Source of the DNA: Acidaminococcus massiliensis
Lineage (GTDB): Bacteria; Bacillota; Negativicutes; Acidaminococcales; Acidaminococcaceae
Direction of reading: 5' to 3'
DNA length: 64,000 nucleotides
Assembly: GCF_900095825.1 (NCBI RefSeq)
Contig: NZ_LT608315.1
Span: forward strand, 1,662,311 to 1,726,310
Made by a program: the position numbers and the translations under genes. The notes under the pieces were generated by a model. It was given only the letters and a program-made list of their open reading frames with translations, ran no database searches and was not told the DNA's origin. Positions 8,025 through 18,800 of the stretch are shown here, one piece after another. Within the stretch, counting starts at the first letter, position 1, and every line of letters begins with the position of its first letter.

Positions 8025-9068
8025 ATGGTTTTGCCCAGATATCTTACTTGGAAAATGCTGATGGAGGAATTCAAGAACGGGGGGCCCCATGTGCATATGA
8101 TGGCCTTCATCCTGTTCAACATCGTGGGGATCGTCCTCCTCCATTATGTGTTCAAGGGCCTCATCGCCTTTCTCTCCAAACATACCCGGGGCAGCAAAGA
8201 AGCATGGGAGAGCACCTTCCGGTTCCTGCCGGTGCTTTTGGGGATGATGCTGGGGAGCAGCCTCACCAAGAACATCCTGGATCTGCCTACCTTTGTCCGC
8301 CACGGACTGAATATGCACTTCCACAGCCTGGTGATCTTCACCATCACCTTGTTTACGGCCCATCTCATTGCGGCCTATCTGAAATCCCGGCTGTCCAAAA
8401 GCGAGGAACGGTCTTCCTCCATGTCCATCCTGGCCACGGTGGTGGATATCGGGGTATACATGGTGGGGTTCCTGTTCATCCTGAATTCCTACGGTATTTC
8501 CATTTCGCCCCTTTTGACCGCTCTGGGCGCTGGCGGGTTGGCTTCCGCCCTGGCCCTCCAGGATACCCTGGCCAACCTGTTTTCCGGCATCACCACCATC
8601 TTTTCCAAACAGGTGCGGATGGGGGACTACATCAAACTGTCCAGCGGGGAATCCGGCCGAGTGGTGGACATGAACTGGCGGAACACCACCATCCGGACCG
8701 CCACCGGGAACATGATCATCGTCCCCAACAAGAACATCGCTGCCAGCAACCTGACCAACTACGAGCAGCCTCTGGCGGAATGCACCATCACCATCCCCAT
8801 TACGGTGACCTATGGCAATGACCTCCAGAAGGTGGAAGATGTGACCTTGGGCGTGGCCCAGTACGTGTTGGAAAAGAGCGAATACGGGGTCACCGGCTTC
8901 CAGCCCCTGGTCCGGTATGACCAGCTGGGAGACTACGGCATCCGGTTCCAGGTGGTGCTGCGGATCAAGAACATCCTGGATGAAGCCGCCCTGCGCCACC
9001 AGTTCATCAAAGTGGTGTACCGGAAATACCAGGAAGAAGGGATCACTCTGCTGGTGAGACATGATTGA
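8025..9068 (+). CDS. MscS-family small-conductance mechanosensitive channel
   Basis: The 347-residue protein has several N-terminal membrane helices and then the MscS pore region with the Gly/Ala-rich TM3 (LLTALGAGGLASALALQDTLANLFSGI). The beta domain follows (VRMGDYIKLSSGESGRVVDMNWRNTTIRTATGNMIIVPN, read in two parts). Channels of this family open under membrane tension and release solutes on osmotic downshock. The ATG at 8025 lies only three bases after AAAGGAG; a TTG six bases further on is better spaced, so the true start may be 8031. The gene ends at a strong bidirectional terminator shared with the convergent TPR gene. Confidence 0.9.
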   Translation: MVLPRYLTWKMLMEEFKNGGPHVHMMAFILFNIVGIVLLHYVFKGLIAFLSKHTRGSKEAWESTFRFLPVLLGMMLGSSLTKNILDLPTFVRHGLNMHFHSLVIFTITLFTAHLIAAYLKSRLSKSEERSSSMSILATVVDIGVYMVGFLFILNSYGISISPLLTALGAGGLASALALQDTLANLFSGITTIFSKQVRMGDYIKLSSGESGRVVDMNWRNTTIRTATGNMIIVPNKNIAASNLTNYEQPLAECTITIPITVTYGNDLQKVEDVTLGVAQYVLEKSEYGVTGFQPLVRYDQLGDYGIRFQVVLRIKNILDEAALRHQFIKVVYRKYQEEGITLLVRHD

Positions 9069-9076
9069 TCATTGAC

Positions 9077-9107
9077 ACAAAAAAGGTGCCCGCAGGCACC
9101 TTTTTTT
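9077..9107. terminator. Bidirectional terminator between mscS-like and TPR genes
   Basis: A-tract and GGTGCC, loop CGCA, GGCACC and seven Ts. The stem is flanked by A6 on one side and T7 on the other, so it can stop transcription from both directions. It overlaps the stop codon of the minus-strand TPR gene. Confidence 0.85.
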
Positions 9108-10122
9108 AGTATCCCAGCTTCTTCTTCAACCCTTCCATATCTTTCTCCGATAAGAAAGGCCGGATCACATCCAGGTAATATTCCGCTTCTTTTTCCCGTC
9201 CGGCCTGGTGGCAGGTCTGGGCTCCGCCGGCAGCCAGCCGGAGGATTTCCACATTGGGGCCCAGGGGGATCCCCTGTTTTTCTGCGAACGCCGTCAGTTC
9301 TTCCTGGGAAGCGGGGGCCAGGTCTTTTCCCAGCTTCTGGACCGCCGTTTCCAGCTGGGCTTTCACAGTCTCTGTTTCTCCGTAGTTCAGGCTCAGGAGG
9401 AACGCGTACCGGGCTCCCTGCCAGTCTTCCCGGCGGAGCAGCAGGATTCCTTCATTTTGGTAGCAACGGGCCAGGTCTTTGGGACGGAAGGCCTGCCGGA
9501 AGGCTTCCCGGTTCACCCGTCCGAAGCTTTCCCAATCTTCTTCCTCTTTCAGTACGGCCAGATAGCAGGCCCGTACCGGGGCACTGGCCGGGTCCCATTT
9601 CAATCCTTTTTCCAAGGCTTTCCGGGCTGCCTTCGTCCGGCCTTGGGCCAGTTCCAGTTCTCCCAGGGTGAGGTACAGGAGATGGAAGGGGAAGGGAGCC
9701 TGCTGGATTTTCTTCTTCGGATGGAAGAACTGCCGGTACACCACCATTTCCATCGGCTCTGCAAAGGAGCGGAATTCCACTTCTGAATCAGGCTGGAACA
9801 GGGCCGAATGTTCCGCTTCCTGAAGGTGAGGCTCCAGGACTTTCCGGGCGCCGTCGAAATCCTGGACAGCGGCGCGCTTCCGGGCTTCTTCCAGATCTTT
9901 CCGGAATTTCTCGAAGGCCTTGCTGAACAGATCCGCAAAATGCTGCCGGCTTTCTTCCGGCATCAGTTTGTACAGCAGCTGGCTGCAGGCCCGGCTGATC
10001 TCCCGGTGCAGGGGATGGTCCCGGTACAGTTCGATGCAGCCTTGGAGATATTTGATGTCCTTCTGGGATTCTCCCGTCAGGTTGTCCGTGATCGATTTGA
10101 TGATGGTATCCAATTCTTCCAT
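9106..10122 (-). CDS. TPR-repeat protein of unknown function
   Basis: A 338-residue soluble protein made mostly of helices. Tetratricopeptide-like units can be seen around residues 145-240 (LTLGELELAQGRTKAARKAL, YLAVLKEEEDWESFGRVNREA, ARCYQNEGILLLRREDWQGA), with more degenerate repeats before and after. It has no signal peptide or catalytic motif, so it is probably a cytoplasmic scaffold. The start is supported by GGAGG nine bases or so upstream of the ATG. It is transcribed divergently from the SLC13-type transporter. I do not recognise it further. Confidence 0.8.
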   Translation of the reverse strand: MEELDTIIKSITDNLTGESQKDIKYLQGCIELYRDHPLHREISRACSQLLYKLMPEESRQHFADLFSKAFEKFRKDLEEARKRAAVQDFDGARKVLEPHLQEAEHSALFQPDSEVEFRSFAEPMEMVVYRQFFHPKKKIQQAPFPFHLLYLTLGELELAQGRTKAARKALEKGLKWDPASAPVRACYLAVLKEEEDWESFGRVNREAFRQAFRPKDLARCYQNEGILLLRREDWQGARYAFLLSLNYGETETVKAQLETAVQKLGKDLAPASQEELTAFAEKQGIPLGPNVEILRLAAGGAQTCHQAGREKEAEYYLDVIRPFLSEKDMEGLKKKLGY

Positions 10123-10209
10123 GATGCAAAGCCTCCGATTTCTCCATGCAATATCTTCTTTATTATACAGGATAGCGGGGAAAAAGGCGAGGGCAGTCCT
10201 CCGTTGTGT

Positions 10210-10215
10210 TATAAT
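10210..10215 (+). promoter_or_regulatory. -10 element of the transporter gene
   Basis: A perfect TATAAT lies 33 bases upstream of the chosen start at 10248. No convincing -35 is visible at the expected spacing, so the promoter call rests on the -10 and position alone. Confidence 0.4.
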
Positions 10216-10247
10216 GGTCCTATCTGAGATAGATGGGAGGCAGCGGT

Positions 10248-11636
10248 ATGGTACAGCATGGGAAAGTACCCTTTTTGTTGGGAGGCCCCTGTCTCCTGCT
10301 CCTGGCCCGGTGCTTTTTGGCGGGGATCTTCGGAGTTTACGGCAGCCTGGCCATGGGGATCGCCCTGTGGATGATCTTCTGGTGGATCACCCGGCCGGTA
10401 GCCCTGACGGTCACCGCTCTCCTGCCGGTGGTGGCCAACGCTTTCTTTGCCTTGGCTCCCATGGACCAGATGCTGGCCCAGTATGCCTCCAGCAGCATCG
10501 TGCTGCTGTTTGCTGCCACCCTGTTGACTCTTCCCTGGGAAAGGATCGGGCTGGATCACCGGATCGCCCTGCGCTGCCTGGCTTTCATCGGGCCCACCAT
10601 GAAGAGCCAGATCACAGTATGGTTCTTGGCGGCGGTCCTGTTTTCGGTGGTGCTGCCCAATGCCGTGGTAGTGGCTGTTTTCACTCCCACCGCCCTGGCC
10701 ATGCTGAAGGCCGCCGGCTGTGAAGGGAAGGATCCAGCAGCGGGGCCCATCCTCTGCGCCATCGTGTTCGGGGCCGCGGTGGGAGGCGTGGGGACTCCTG
10801 TGGGAGGAGCCATGGATGTGATCGCGGCCAACCTGTACCAGCAGGCCACCGGTCAAGAATTCCTCTTTACCCAATGGTTCCTGGATTTCCTGCCCTATCT
10901 GCTCCTGTCCGCTGGCTGTACCCTGGGCGTCCAGCTGCTGCTGCCGGAACCGGTCCATCAGCTCCAGGGAACACGGGAATACTTCCTCCAGGAATGCAGG
11001 CGGATGGGTCCCTTGAAGCGGGATGAAAAGATTTGCTTGGGACTTTTTGCCCTGGCCCTGGCCGGATCTTTCCTGCGGCCTCTCTATGCGGTGGCTCTGC
11101 CCGGCCTGCTGCCGGCCTACCTGTACGGAAGCCTGGGCTTTTTGCTGTTCTTTTTGGAGGGAGAAGACGGAAGGCCCCTTCTTTCCTGGGAGTATGCCCA
11201 GCAGCATATGATCTGGGGTGTCCTGATCCTTTTTGCCGGAGGGCTGGCCATGGGGAACCTGCTGGAAGCTTCCGGAGCCAACCGGAGCTTGGCCCAATGG
11301 ACCGCGTCCCAGGCTCCTTCTCCTGGGCTGCCCCTGATTGCCGGGATCGTATGCTTGGCGGCTTTCCTCTCTGAAGTTTCCAGCATCACCATTTCTGCAG
11401 CCCTGACGGTCCCTTTGGTGATTTCTTATACCCAGAATGCAGGGCTGCCCCTGCTGCCCTACTGGATGGCTGCGGTCATGGGCTTCAACGGGGCGTTCCT
11501 GCTGCCCACCGGGATCCGGGCCATCCCCTGCGGCGCCGGCCTCTCTTCCCGGGACCTGTTCCGCCGGGGACTGCCGGTATTTGCGGTGCGGCTTTTGTGT
11601 GCAGTGGGGATGGGCTGGCTTGCTGGACTAGGTTGA
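10248..11636 (+). CDS. SLC13/DASS-type anion permease
   Basis: A 462-residue integral membrane protein with about eleven to twelve hydrophobic segments. Diagnostic features are the two pseudo-repeated re-entrant regions: GVGTPVGGAMDVIAANL in the first half and SEVSSITISAALTVPLV in the second, plus LPTGIRAIPCG near the end. These match sodium:dicarboxylate/sulfate symporters (DASS) and related ArsB/NhaD ion transporters. The likely substrate is a di- or tricarboxylate or sulfate carried with sodium. The ATG at 10248 is preferred over 10233 because GGGAGG at 10235-10240 gives seven-base spacing. It appears to be a single-gene unit. Confidence 0.85.
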   Translation: MVQHGKVPFLLGGPCLLLLARCFLAGIFGVYGSLAMGIALWMIFWWITRPVALTVTALLPVVANAFFALAPMDQMLAQYASSSIVLLFAATLLTLPWERIGLDHRIALRCLAFIGPTMKSQITVWFLAAVLFSVVLPNAVVVAVFTPTALAMLKAAGCEGKDPAAGPILCAIVFGAAVGGVGTPVGGAMDVIAANLYQQATGQEFLFTQWFLDFLPYLLLSAGCTLGVQLLLPEPVHQLQGTREYFLQECRRMGPLKRDEKICLGLFALALAGSFLRPLYAVALPGLLPAYLYGSLGFLLFFLEGEDGRPLLSWEYAQQHMIWGVLILFAGGLAMGNLLEASGANRSLAQWTASQAPSPGLPLIAGIVCLAAFLSEVSSITISAALTVPLVISYTQNAGLPLLPYWMAAVMGFNGAFLLPTGIRAIPCGAGLSSRDLFRRGLPVFAVRLLCAVGMGWLAGLG

Positions 11637-11657
11637 CTCCCGATGCAGAGGGCCCTG

Positions 11658-11686
11658 TTGCCCCTGCCGCAGGCCCATGGTATACT
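11658..11686 (+). promoter_or_regulatory. Sigma-70 type promoter
   Basis: TTGCCC at 11658-11663 and TATACT at 11681-11686 have 17-base spacing, and the -10 is extended by TGG. It drives the membrane-anchored unknown that starts at 11718. Confidence 0.7.
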
Positions 11687-11717
11687 GAATGGAATGAAGC
11701 AAAGGAGGCTGGCTGTT

Positions 11718-12764
11718 TTGCCCATGACGGAGAAGAAAAAGAAAAGATCCTGGCTCCGGTCCAAGATCACGTTCCTGGTACTGACCCTGGTGGTGATCTT
11801 GGGGGTGGTGGGGTACAATTACCGGACGGATATCGAGATGCGCATCATCCACCTGAAGCCCCAGCCGGTGCAGAAAGTGGAACTGGGGAAACTGGGGCTC
11901 CAGCTCCAGCGGTTCAACACGCCGGAAATCACCAGCTACGATGTGGACAAGATCCTGAGCTTCGTGATCCGGGACGATAAATTCTATCTGGCCCTCCGGA
12001 GCCAGGATGGAGACAGCACAGCCGTCCAGGCTTATGAGCGGCAGGAAGGGAGCCTGTTCCCCTTCCGGAATTTCGGGAAAAAAGGCACCTACACCATCTC
12101 GGAAAAGATGGTCCTCAGCGTGAACATCGCCGGCAATGGGGATGTGGTCTATGTGAAAAAAGGGCTCCACACCCTCCGGGACGGGAATGACATCATCAGC
12201 CTGAAGGGGAACACCACCGCCACCCGAGTGGCTTTCCTTCCAGGCTATGAGCAGGCCTATCTCTACGGCAACGATAATTTCACCCTGGCGGATTATCGGG
12301 ATGGGGCCTTTGAAAAGAATCATCCTTCCTTTCTCCACAACCGGGCCAAACCTTTTGCCGGAGGCCTGACCCAGGTACGGATCACCGGGAAGGGTGTCAT
12401 CTTTGGAGGAGGCCGGATCAAACCCAACGGGCTCAATATGGTGGAAGCCTTCACTCCCCAGGGCAAAGCCCTCCAAAGCTATGGCAGCCCCATCCAAACA
12501 GACAAGGATTCCATCTACAATCTGATCGATATGGCGGTACTGGACCATTATCTGGTGGTCATCGATGGGTTCACCTTGAAATTCTGGACCCGGGAAGGGC
12601 AGTATCTGGGGAACCTGAACAGTTCCAAGATGTTGGGGGACAACCTGAACTGTGCCAAACTGGCCCCCATCGACGGGAATACCCTGGGGATCCTGGCTTT
12701 TGTCCGGAATGCCCAGACCCGGCTGGTGGAAATCAAGATCTTCGCACTGACGTTTCCGAGGTAA
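11718..12764 (+). CDS. Membrane-anchored hypothetical protein, possible beta-propeller
   Basis: A TTG start at 11718 is chosen because AAAGGAGG ends nine bases before it; the ATG at 11724 is too far (15 bases). The product (348 residues) opens with a very basic stretch (TEKKKKRSWLRSK), then one hydrophobic helix (ITFLVLTLVVILGVVGY), then a large domain that should lie outside the inner membrane. That domain is rich in short strand-turn-strand units (VVYVKKGLHTL, AYLYGNDNFTLADY, LVVIDGFTLKFWTREGQYLG), which suggests a beta-propeller. I cannot assign a function. It ends at the hairpin at 12768. Confidence 0.7.
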   Translation: MPMTEKKKKRSWLRSKITFLVLTLVVILGVVGYNYRTDIEMRIIHLKPQPVQKVELGKLGLQLQRFNTPEITSYDVDKILSFVIRDDKFYLALRSQDGDSTAVQAYERQEGSLFPFRNFGKKGTYTISEKMVLSVNIAGNGDVVYVKKGLHTLRDGNDIISLKGNTTATRVAFLPGYEQAYLYGNDNFTLADYRDGAFEKNHPSFLHNRAKPFAGGLTQVRITGKGVIFGGGRIKPNGLNMVEAFTPQGKALQSYGSPIQTDKDSIYNLIDMAVLDHYLVVIDGFTLKFWTREGQYLGNLNSSKMLGDNLNCAKLAPIDGNTLGILAFVRNAQTRLVEIKIFALTFPR

Positions 12765-12767
12765 GCC

Positions 12768-12801
12768 GGGGGCTGCTGCTCATGCAGCAGCCCCCCTTTT
12801 C
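12768..12801 (+). terminator. GGGGGCTGCTGC hairpin terminator
   Basis: GGGGGCTGCTG pairs with CAGCAGCCCCC around a short loop and is followed by TTTTC. It separates the membrane-anchored unknown from addB and belongs to the GGGCTGYTGC hairpin family seen across the window. Confidence 0.75.
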
Positions 12802-12818
12802 ACACGAAAGGAGCAACC

Positions 12819-15800
12819 ATGTCCAACATCCTTCACTGCCTCCAGCTGGGGGAATCTATGAGGGACCGGTTCCTGGAAGAGGCCCGGTCCTTTCCCTACG
12901 GTTCCGCCTTGTTCCTGGTGCCCAACCGGTATTTTCAGCAGAAGATCCGGGAAAAGGGCGTGATCCGGGCTGCCACCATCGATTTCCTGCCCCAGGAGAT
13001 CCTCCGCTGGAACGGGGGGACTCCCGGGTTCCGGCCGGTGAATCGGCCTGCTCAGAAAAAGATCCTCCAAGAAGCCCTGGACTATCTGGAACCCCATTTG
13101 GACTATTTTTCCAGTTTGGTTGGGAAAACCGGCTTCCGGGACAATCTCCTAGCCCTGTTCGACGAATTTTCCAGGGACGGCCTGGAACCGGAGACCTTCA
13201 AAGAGGTGCTGCTTTCCTGGAATCGTGAGGAGCCCCTGAAAAACAAGGATATGGACCTGGTCCGGCTCTACACGGCCTACTGCTTTAAACTCCAGGAACT
13301 GGGGCTGGAAGACCTGCCCCGGATCTATACCCGGGCGGCAGAAACCTTGGAAGAAGGAGGGACCATCCCCTGGAAAAAATGCTATTTCAGCGAATTTTAC
13401 CAATTCGATCCGGTCCAGCTCCGTCTGCTCCGGGCCCTGGGACGCTGCTGCGAAGTGGAAGTAGGTCTGTTTTATGACCCTGGCCGGCCGGCACTGAGCC
13501 AAGTGACGGAAAAAATCTACGGAGACTTGGTGGGGGCTGGATTCGCTCCCGTCCAGGAAGAACCGGTGAGGTCGAAACCGGAAGACCTGACGGCACTTAC
13601 CCTGGCTTGGAAGCCAGGAGCCCGGACGGAAACGGGAGCTCCCCATATCCACTTGGGAGAAGGGGTGAGCCAGGAACAGGAAATCCGCCTGGCCCTCACC
13701 TCCATCAAGGGACGGCTCCAGCAGGGCGTGAAACCGGAAGAAATCCTGGTCCTGGTCCGGAAACTGGCAGATTATCAGGGTCTGGTCCGGTCTTTTGCCG
13801 AATACGGCATTCCCTGCCGGCTGCCCCAGGTGGTGGATCTGCGGAGCCAGCCCCTGCCGGATTTTCTCACCAAGCTCATGGCAGCAGCCGGGGAAAAAGG
13901 GAACCTTTCCCTGTGGCAGGCCCTATTCCGGTGTCCCCTTATGGAAGTACTCTATCAGGTAGACCGGGAAAAGCTGGATCTCTCCTATACCCAGCTGTAT
14001 TTTTCCACAGCAGAAGCCTTCCGGCTTTTCCTCCAGCGGAAGGAACTGGTAAGCACCGGGTTCTGGGACCTGGTGGATTTCCTCCAAGACGGCCATACTC
14101 CGGCCGAGTGGCAGGAAGGATTCCTGGACTGTCTGGCCCAGTGGCAGCTTCCCCAGGCCTGGGGAAGGCTCCATCAGGAAGGGAAGGTGGATCTGGATCA
14201 GGTGAAACTGCTGACCCAGACCGAACAGTTTGTCCGGGAAACCTTGGAGGACCTGGTCCGCACCTGGGAACTGTGTGGAAAAAAAGAGGCTGTCCTGTCC
14301 CTGAAAGAGGTCAGGACATTCTGGAAGGATTCTTTGGACAGGGGCCCTTTGACCCTGACGACCGGCGATTCCCAGGGCATCCCTGTGCGGGAGGCGGGAG
14401 AAATCCAGGGGGTCTCTTTTCCCTATGTGTACCTGCTGGGTGTCCGGGAAGGGATGTTCCCTGCGGTGAAACGGGAAAGCTGGCTCTACAACGATCAGGA
14501 ACGGGCAGGACTGAACAGCCTGGGGCTGGAGCTGAATCTGACGGCCCGGGCCCTGGATACGGACCGGTACTTTTTCGGTTCTGCAGCAGCCCTGGCCTCC
14601 AAGGAGCTGTATCTCAGCTGGTACAGCGATGAGGAAGGGGGAGCCAGCCCCTATATCACAGAACTCCAGAATTTTTTCGGAGCAGACAGCCTGCCGGTGA
14701 CCGTGTACCAGAATGATCCGGACCATTGTGCCAGCCGGGCCCAGCTGGTGGATTTCCTGGCCGAACAGCCCCGGTTGGCTCCCCGGGAACAGGCCTTCCT
14801 GGCGGAACAGACAGGCAGTGATTTCCCGGAACGGTCCCGCTCGGAATACCGGCGGTGGGAAGAAACGGATAGCCCTTGGAATGGAACGGTGCCGGGCCTG
14901 GTGAAAAAGCCTCTCCATCTGTCCGCCTCCGCCCTGGATGACTGGCTCCAGTGTCCTTTTGCTTATCTGGCTTCCCGACTGTGGAAAATGGCTCCCTGGC
15001 AGGAACGGACGGCTTTTCCCACCCCGGATAGCGTGGGGGATCTGATCCATCGGACCCTGGCAGCTTTTCTGGGGAAGCACCGCCAAGAAGGGCTGACGGG
15101 CCTTCCCCCAGAGGAGTTGGAAAAGGAACTGGAAAGGACCTATGGAACCATCTTTGCCCAGATGCACCAGGAAGGAAAAATCGTCACCAGCCCCCTTTTG
15201 GACCATCTCCGGGAACGGTATGGCAAATGGCTGCAGAACTGGCTCCGCAAGGAAATCGCCTATGAAGAGAGAGACCAGTTGGGGCTGAAACCGGACCAGG
15301 TGGAATGGAGCTTCGGACGGGAGCACAGCCCCTGGCCGGAGCTGGCGAAAACCATAGATGGGGAAAAAGTGTACTTTTCCGGTCAGATCGACCGGATCGA
15401 CACCAACGGACAGAAATGGGCCCTCCTGGATTATAAAACAGGACAGCCCCCTTCCGGCAAGAAAATCCTCCAGGGCAAAGCGGTGCAGCTGCCCCTTTAC
15501 TTGGAGGCCCTGGAAACCTTGGGGACGATTTCCCAGGAGCAGATCCTGGGGGCCGGCTATGTACAGATGCGCAGCGGGGAACGGATGGGGGGAACCTGGA
15601 ACGAGGACGTGAAGAAGGCCTTCCCTTGGATGCAGAGAGCAAAGCCTCCGGAAAAGGAAAAGGCACTCCAGGCAGCCGCCCAGGCGGTGGAAGAGGCGGT
15701 CCGGGAAATCCGGGCAGGTCATTTCCCCGCCCGACCGGAAGGGAATTGTCCCGACTGGTGTCCGGCCCGGGATCTGTGCCGGATCCGGGAAAATCCCTAC

Positions 15801-15833
15801 GGGACCGCTGACAAAGAGAAAGAAGAGGAGTGA
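12819..15833 (+). CDS. addB: ATP-dependent nuclease AddB-like subunit
   Basis: A 1004-residue protein with AddB organisation: an N-terminal inactive helicase-like region and a C-terminal RecB-type nuclease. The nuclease carries WALLDYKTGQPP with the catalytic Asp and Lys. An iron-sulfur set is visible as one Cys in LDDWLQCPFAYL (near 713) and three at the end (NCPDWCPARDLC, about 977, 981, 987). AddB helps AddA resect double-strand breaks and respond to Chi. The usual N-terminal Walker A of AddB is not visible; the protein begins SNILHCLQLGESMRDRFLEE and goes directly to ALFLVPNR. It is somewhat shorter than the B. subtilis protein. It is followed four bases later by addA. Confidence 0.88.
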   Translation: MSNILHCLQLGESMRDRFLEEARSFPYGSALFLVPNRYFQQKIREKGVIRAATIDFLPQEILRWNGGTPGFRPVNRPAQKKILQEALDYLEPHLDYFSSLVGKTGFRDNLLALFDEFSRDGLEPETFKEVLLSWNREEPLKNKDMDLVRLYTAYCFKLQELGLEDLPRIYTRAAETLEEGGTIPWKKCYFSEFYQFDPVQLRLLRALGRCCEVEVGLFYDPGRPALSQVTEKIYGDLVGAGFAPVQEEPVRSKPEDLTALTLAWKPGARTETGAPHIHLGEGVSQEQEIRLALTSIKGRLQQGVKPEEILVLVRKLADYQGLVRSFAEYGIPCRLPQVVDLRSQPLPDFLTKLMAAAGEKGNLSLWQALFRCPLMEVLYQVDREKLDLSYTQLYFSTAEAFRLFLQRKELVSTGFWDLVDFLQDGHTPAEWQEGFLDCLAQWQLPQAWGRLHQEGKVDLDQVKLLTQTEQFVRETLEDLVRTWELCGKKEAVLSLKEVRTFWKDSLDRGPLTLTTGDSQGIPVREAGEIQGVSFPYVYLLGVREGMFPAVKRESWLYNDQERAGLNSLGLELNLTARALDTDRYFFGSAAALASKELYLSWYSDEEGGASPYITELQNFFGADSLPVTVYQNDPDHCASRAQLVDFLAEQPRLAPREQAFLAEQTGSDFPERSRSEYRRWEETDSPWNGTVPGLVKKPLHLSASALDDWLQCPFAYLASRLWKMAPWQERTAFPTPDSVGDLIHRTLAAFLGKHRQEGLTGLPPEELEKELERTYGTIFAQMHQEGKIVTSPLLDHLRERYGKWLQNWLRKEIAYEERDQLGLKPDQVEWSFGREHSPWPELAKTIDGEKVYFSGQIDRIDTNGQKWALLDYKTGQPPSGKKILQGKAVQLPLYLEALETLGTISQEQILGAGYVQMRSGERMGGTWNEDVKKAFPWMQRAKPPEKEKALQAAAQAVEEAVREIRAGHFPARPEGNCPDWCPARDLCRIRENPYGTADKEKEEE

Positions 15834-15837
15834 AGCC

Positions 15838-18800
15838 ATGGCCAGTTTTACCAATCAGCAGCAGGAAGCCATCTCGACCCTGGACCGGAATGTATCGGTA
15901 TCCGCCGGTGCCGGTTCCGGCAAGACCCGGGTCCTGGTGGAACGGTTCCTGAAGATCTTGGGGGACCGGCAGGCCACCGCCCAGGAGATCCTGGCCATTA
16001 CCTTTACCCGGAAAGCTGCCCGGGAAATGCGGGAACGGGTCCAACAAGGAATCTTGGACCGGCTGGGGGCTGCAGAAGCTACGGATGACAAAACCTACTG
16101 GCAGGAACAGCTCCGGCTGGCAGACCAGGCACCCATCACCACCATCGACAGCTTCTGCTCCCAGGTGCTTCGGGAAAATCCGGTGGAGGCAGGACTGGAT
16201 CCCAATTTCACCGTACAGGAAGAATACCAGATCCGGGCATTCCGGGAAGAAACGGCCAGTGCCTTCCTCCAGCAGGGGATCCAGCAGCAGAATCCGGATC
16301 TTACAGCACTTTTGGAGCAGTATCCAGCAGACCAGCTGGCTAGGATCCTGACGGCCCTCATCGACCGGCTGCCGGAAATCCTGGCCCTGCCTGGGGGACT
16401 GGCGGCTGCTTATGAAACCAGCCTGGGCCGGGAAGAAGAATACAAAATCGCCGCAGAGGCCGCCCTGGATGCCCTGCTGGCCGCCCGGGACCAGGCATCC
16501 CCCAAAAACCGGGAAAAACTGGAAGACCTGTTTGGCCAGCGGGCCGCCTTCCACCAGTGGATCGCTGGGGGAGACGGGGACGCTGCCCTGGCAGCCCTGA
16601 AACCGGTTACGGCAGCGGGAAAGGTGAAAGACCAGGTGAAGGAAGTCCGGGCCGCCTTGGAACAGCTGGCTGCCCTTTCTTTGGATGCCCAGGGGGCGGA
16701 CCAGGCACGGCACTGGGAAAAGGTCCTCACCTGTTTCCGCAAGGCCCTGCTGGATGCGGCGGAAACCCGGGAAATCTACAGTTTCGGCTATCTTTCCGCC
16801 AAGGCGGTGGACTTGCTGGAGCAGCGGCCCAATGTGCTCAACCGGTATAAGAAACGGTTCAAGTTCCTCATGGTGGACGAATTCCAGGATACCAATGAAG
16901 AACAGAAAAAAATGGTGTATCTCCTCAGCGGAGGCAGCAGCCGGAGTCTCCAGGGCCGGAACCTGTTCGTGGTGGGGGATGCCAAGCAGTCCATCTACCG
17001 GTTCCGGGGGGCGGATGTGAGCGTGTTCAAGCAGGTCCGGGACGCCATCGAGGCCACCGGAGGACGGAACATCGTCATGGATGACAACTTCCGTTCCGCT
17101 CCGGAAATCATCCGCGCCTGCAATACCCTATTCGACGATCTTTTGGGTACGGACTCCAATGCCGATGTGACGGCCCAGCCCCTCCACGCCCATCAGCCTC
17201 CTTCCCGGAAGCCGGTGTTCGCCGTCCTGAAAAAAGGAGAGTGCAGCCCCAAAGAATGTCAGCAGGCAGAAGGCCGGTACGTGGCCCAGGCTATCCGGCA
17301 GCTGGGGGAAGAGGAACATCTGCCTTACGGCCAGATGGCCATCCTGCTGCCGGCCATCCATCTTTCCCGGCAGTATGAAGAAGCTCTGACGGCACTGGGC
17401 ATCAAGAGCCAGGTCAGCGACGGCAAAGGCTTCTATGACCGGCAGGAAATCGTGGACTGGATCAACTTGCTGACTTTCCTCCTGAATCCTCGGAAGGACT
17501 GGGCCCTGGCCGGTTTCCTCCGGTCTCCTTTTGCTGGGCTCAGCGACCGGCAGCTGACGGATCTCCTGAAGCCTTGGCCGGAACTGAGCCTGTGGGAAAG
17601 CCTCCAACAGAGTTTGGAGGAGCCCTATAGCACCTTGGCCCAGAAATTGGAAAAACTGCGGCAGATTGCCCAGTTCCAGTCCCTGCCGGAACTTTTGGAC
17701 CGCTTCCAGGAAAGCTTCGCTGTGGAACCCACCCTGCTGGTCCAGCGGGGTGGACGGGAAAAACTGGCCAATTTCCGGAAACTCCGGGCCCTGGGCGTCC
17801 AGGCAGCCATGGAGGAGGGCAGCACCGCCCGGGATTTCCTGGACCGGCTGAACCTGATGCGCCAGCTTTCGGCCCGGGAAAGTGCAGCCAATCAGGAAGC
17901 AGATCCCGATGCGGTGAAGATCATGACCATCCATAAGTCCAAAGGATTGGAATTCCCGGCGGTGTTCCTGCCGGATCTGTCCAAAAAAGATCCTCCTGAC
18001 AGATTGGGGATCCAGTTCCTGCCGGAAGAAGGCTTTGGGGTAAAAGTGCTGGATCGGGAAGGGAACGACCGGGAAACATCGGTCTATGCCCGGCTGAAGG
18101 AAGAAGGGAGCCGTCTGGAAAAGGCGGAAAAGCACAGACAGCTGTATGTGGCCATGACCCGGGCGGAAAGATTCCTGTATCTGGTGAACGTGGACGAAAG
18201 CAAAGAAGGGAAGCAAAAGGACAGCGACCCGGAAAAGGAAAAATGGGGCCAGGCCCTCCAGCGGGTATTCGCTCCGGAAGGGCCCAACGGAGACCAGATG
18301 GACTGGGAAGAACTGTCTGTGGCGGAAATTTTGGCAGACACAGAGGAAAGACAGGAAGGGGAGGCGGATACCTTTGCCCTGGATCCGGCAGTCTATGATC
18401 GGATCCAGCCGGTGACCGTGCCTCGGAACTTGGAACTGTCCGCCAGTGCCCTTTTGGAATACGATACCTGTCCCCGGAGTTTTTACTACCATTATTTCCG
18501 GCATATGCCCGGCCTCGATCCGGAAACGTTCGGTACGGGGAACCATCGGATCTCGGCCATCGAACTGGGGACCTACGTGCACAAAGTGCTGGAACGGCTC
18601 CAGGAAGTGCCGGAGGAAACGGCTTTAGAGGAAGCCCTGGAGGTGCTGGACCATCCGGATGCTGAAAAACAGGTGTTCCGCCGGGAAGGAAAGAAACTGG
18701 TGGAACGGTATTGTGCCAGCCCCTTGTACCAGGAACTGAAAGACCTGCCTGCCCAGGCAGAGCGGGATTTCGAACTGCCCCTTTTTGTCTTTGGGGACAG

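Noticed and set aside
13923-15854. Minus-strand open frame of 643 codons opposite addB
   Set aside because: Antisense shadow of addB: same region, no start signals, no recognisable domains.
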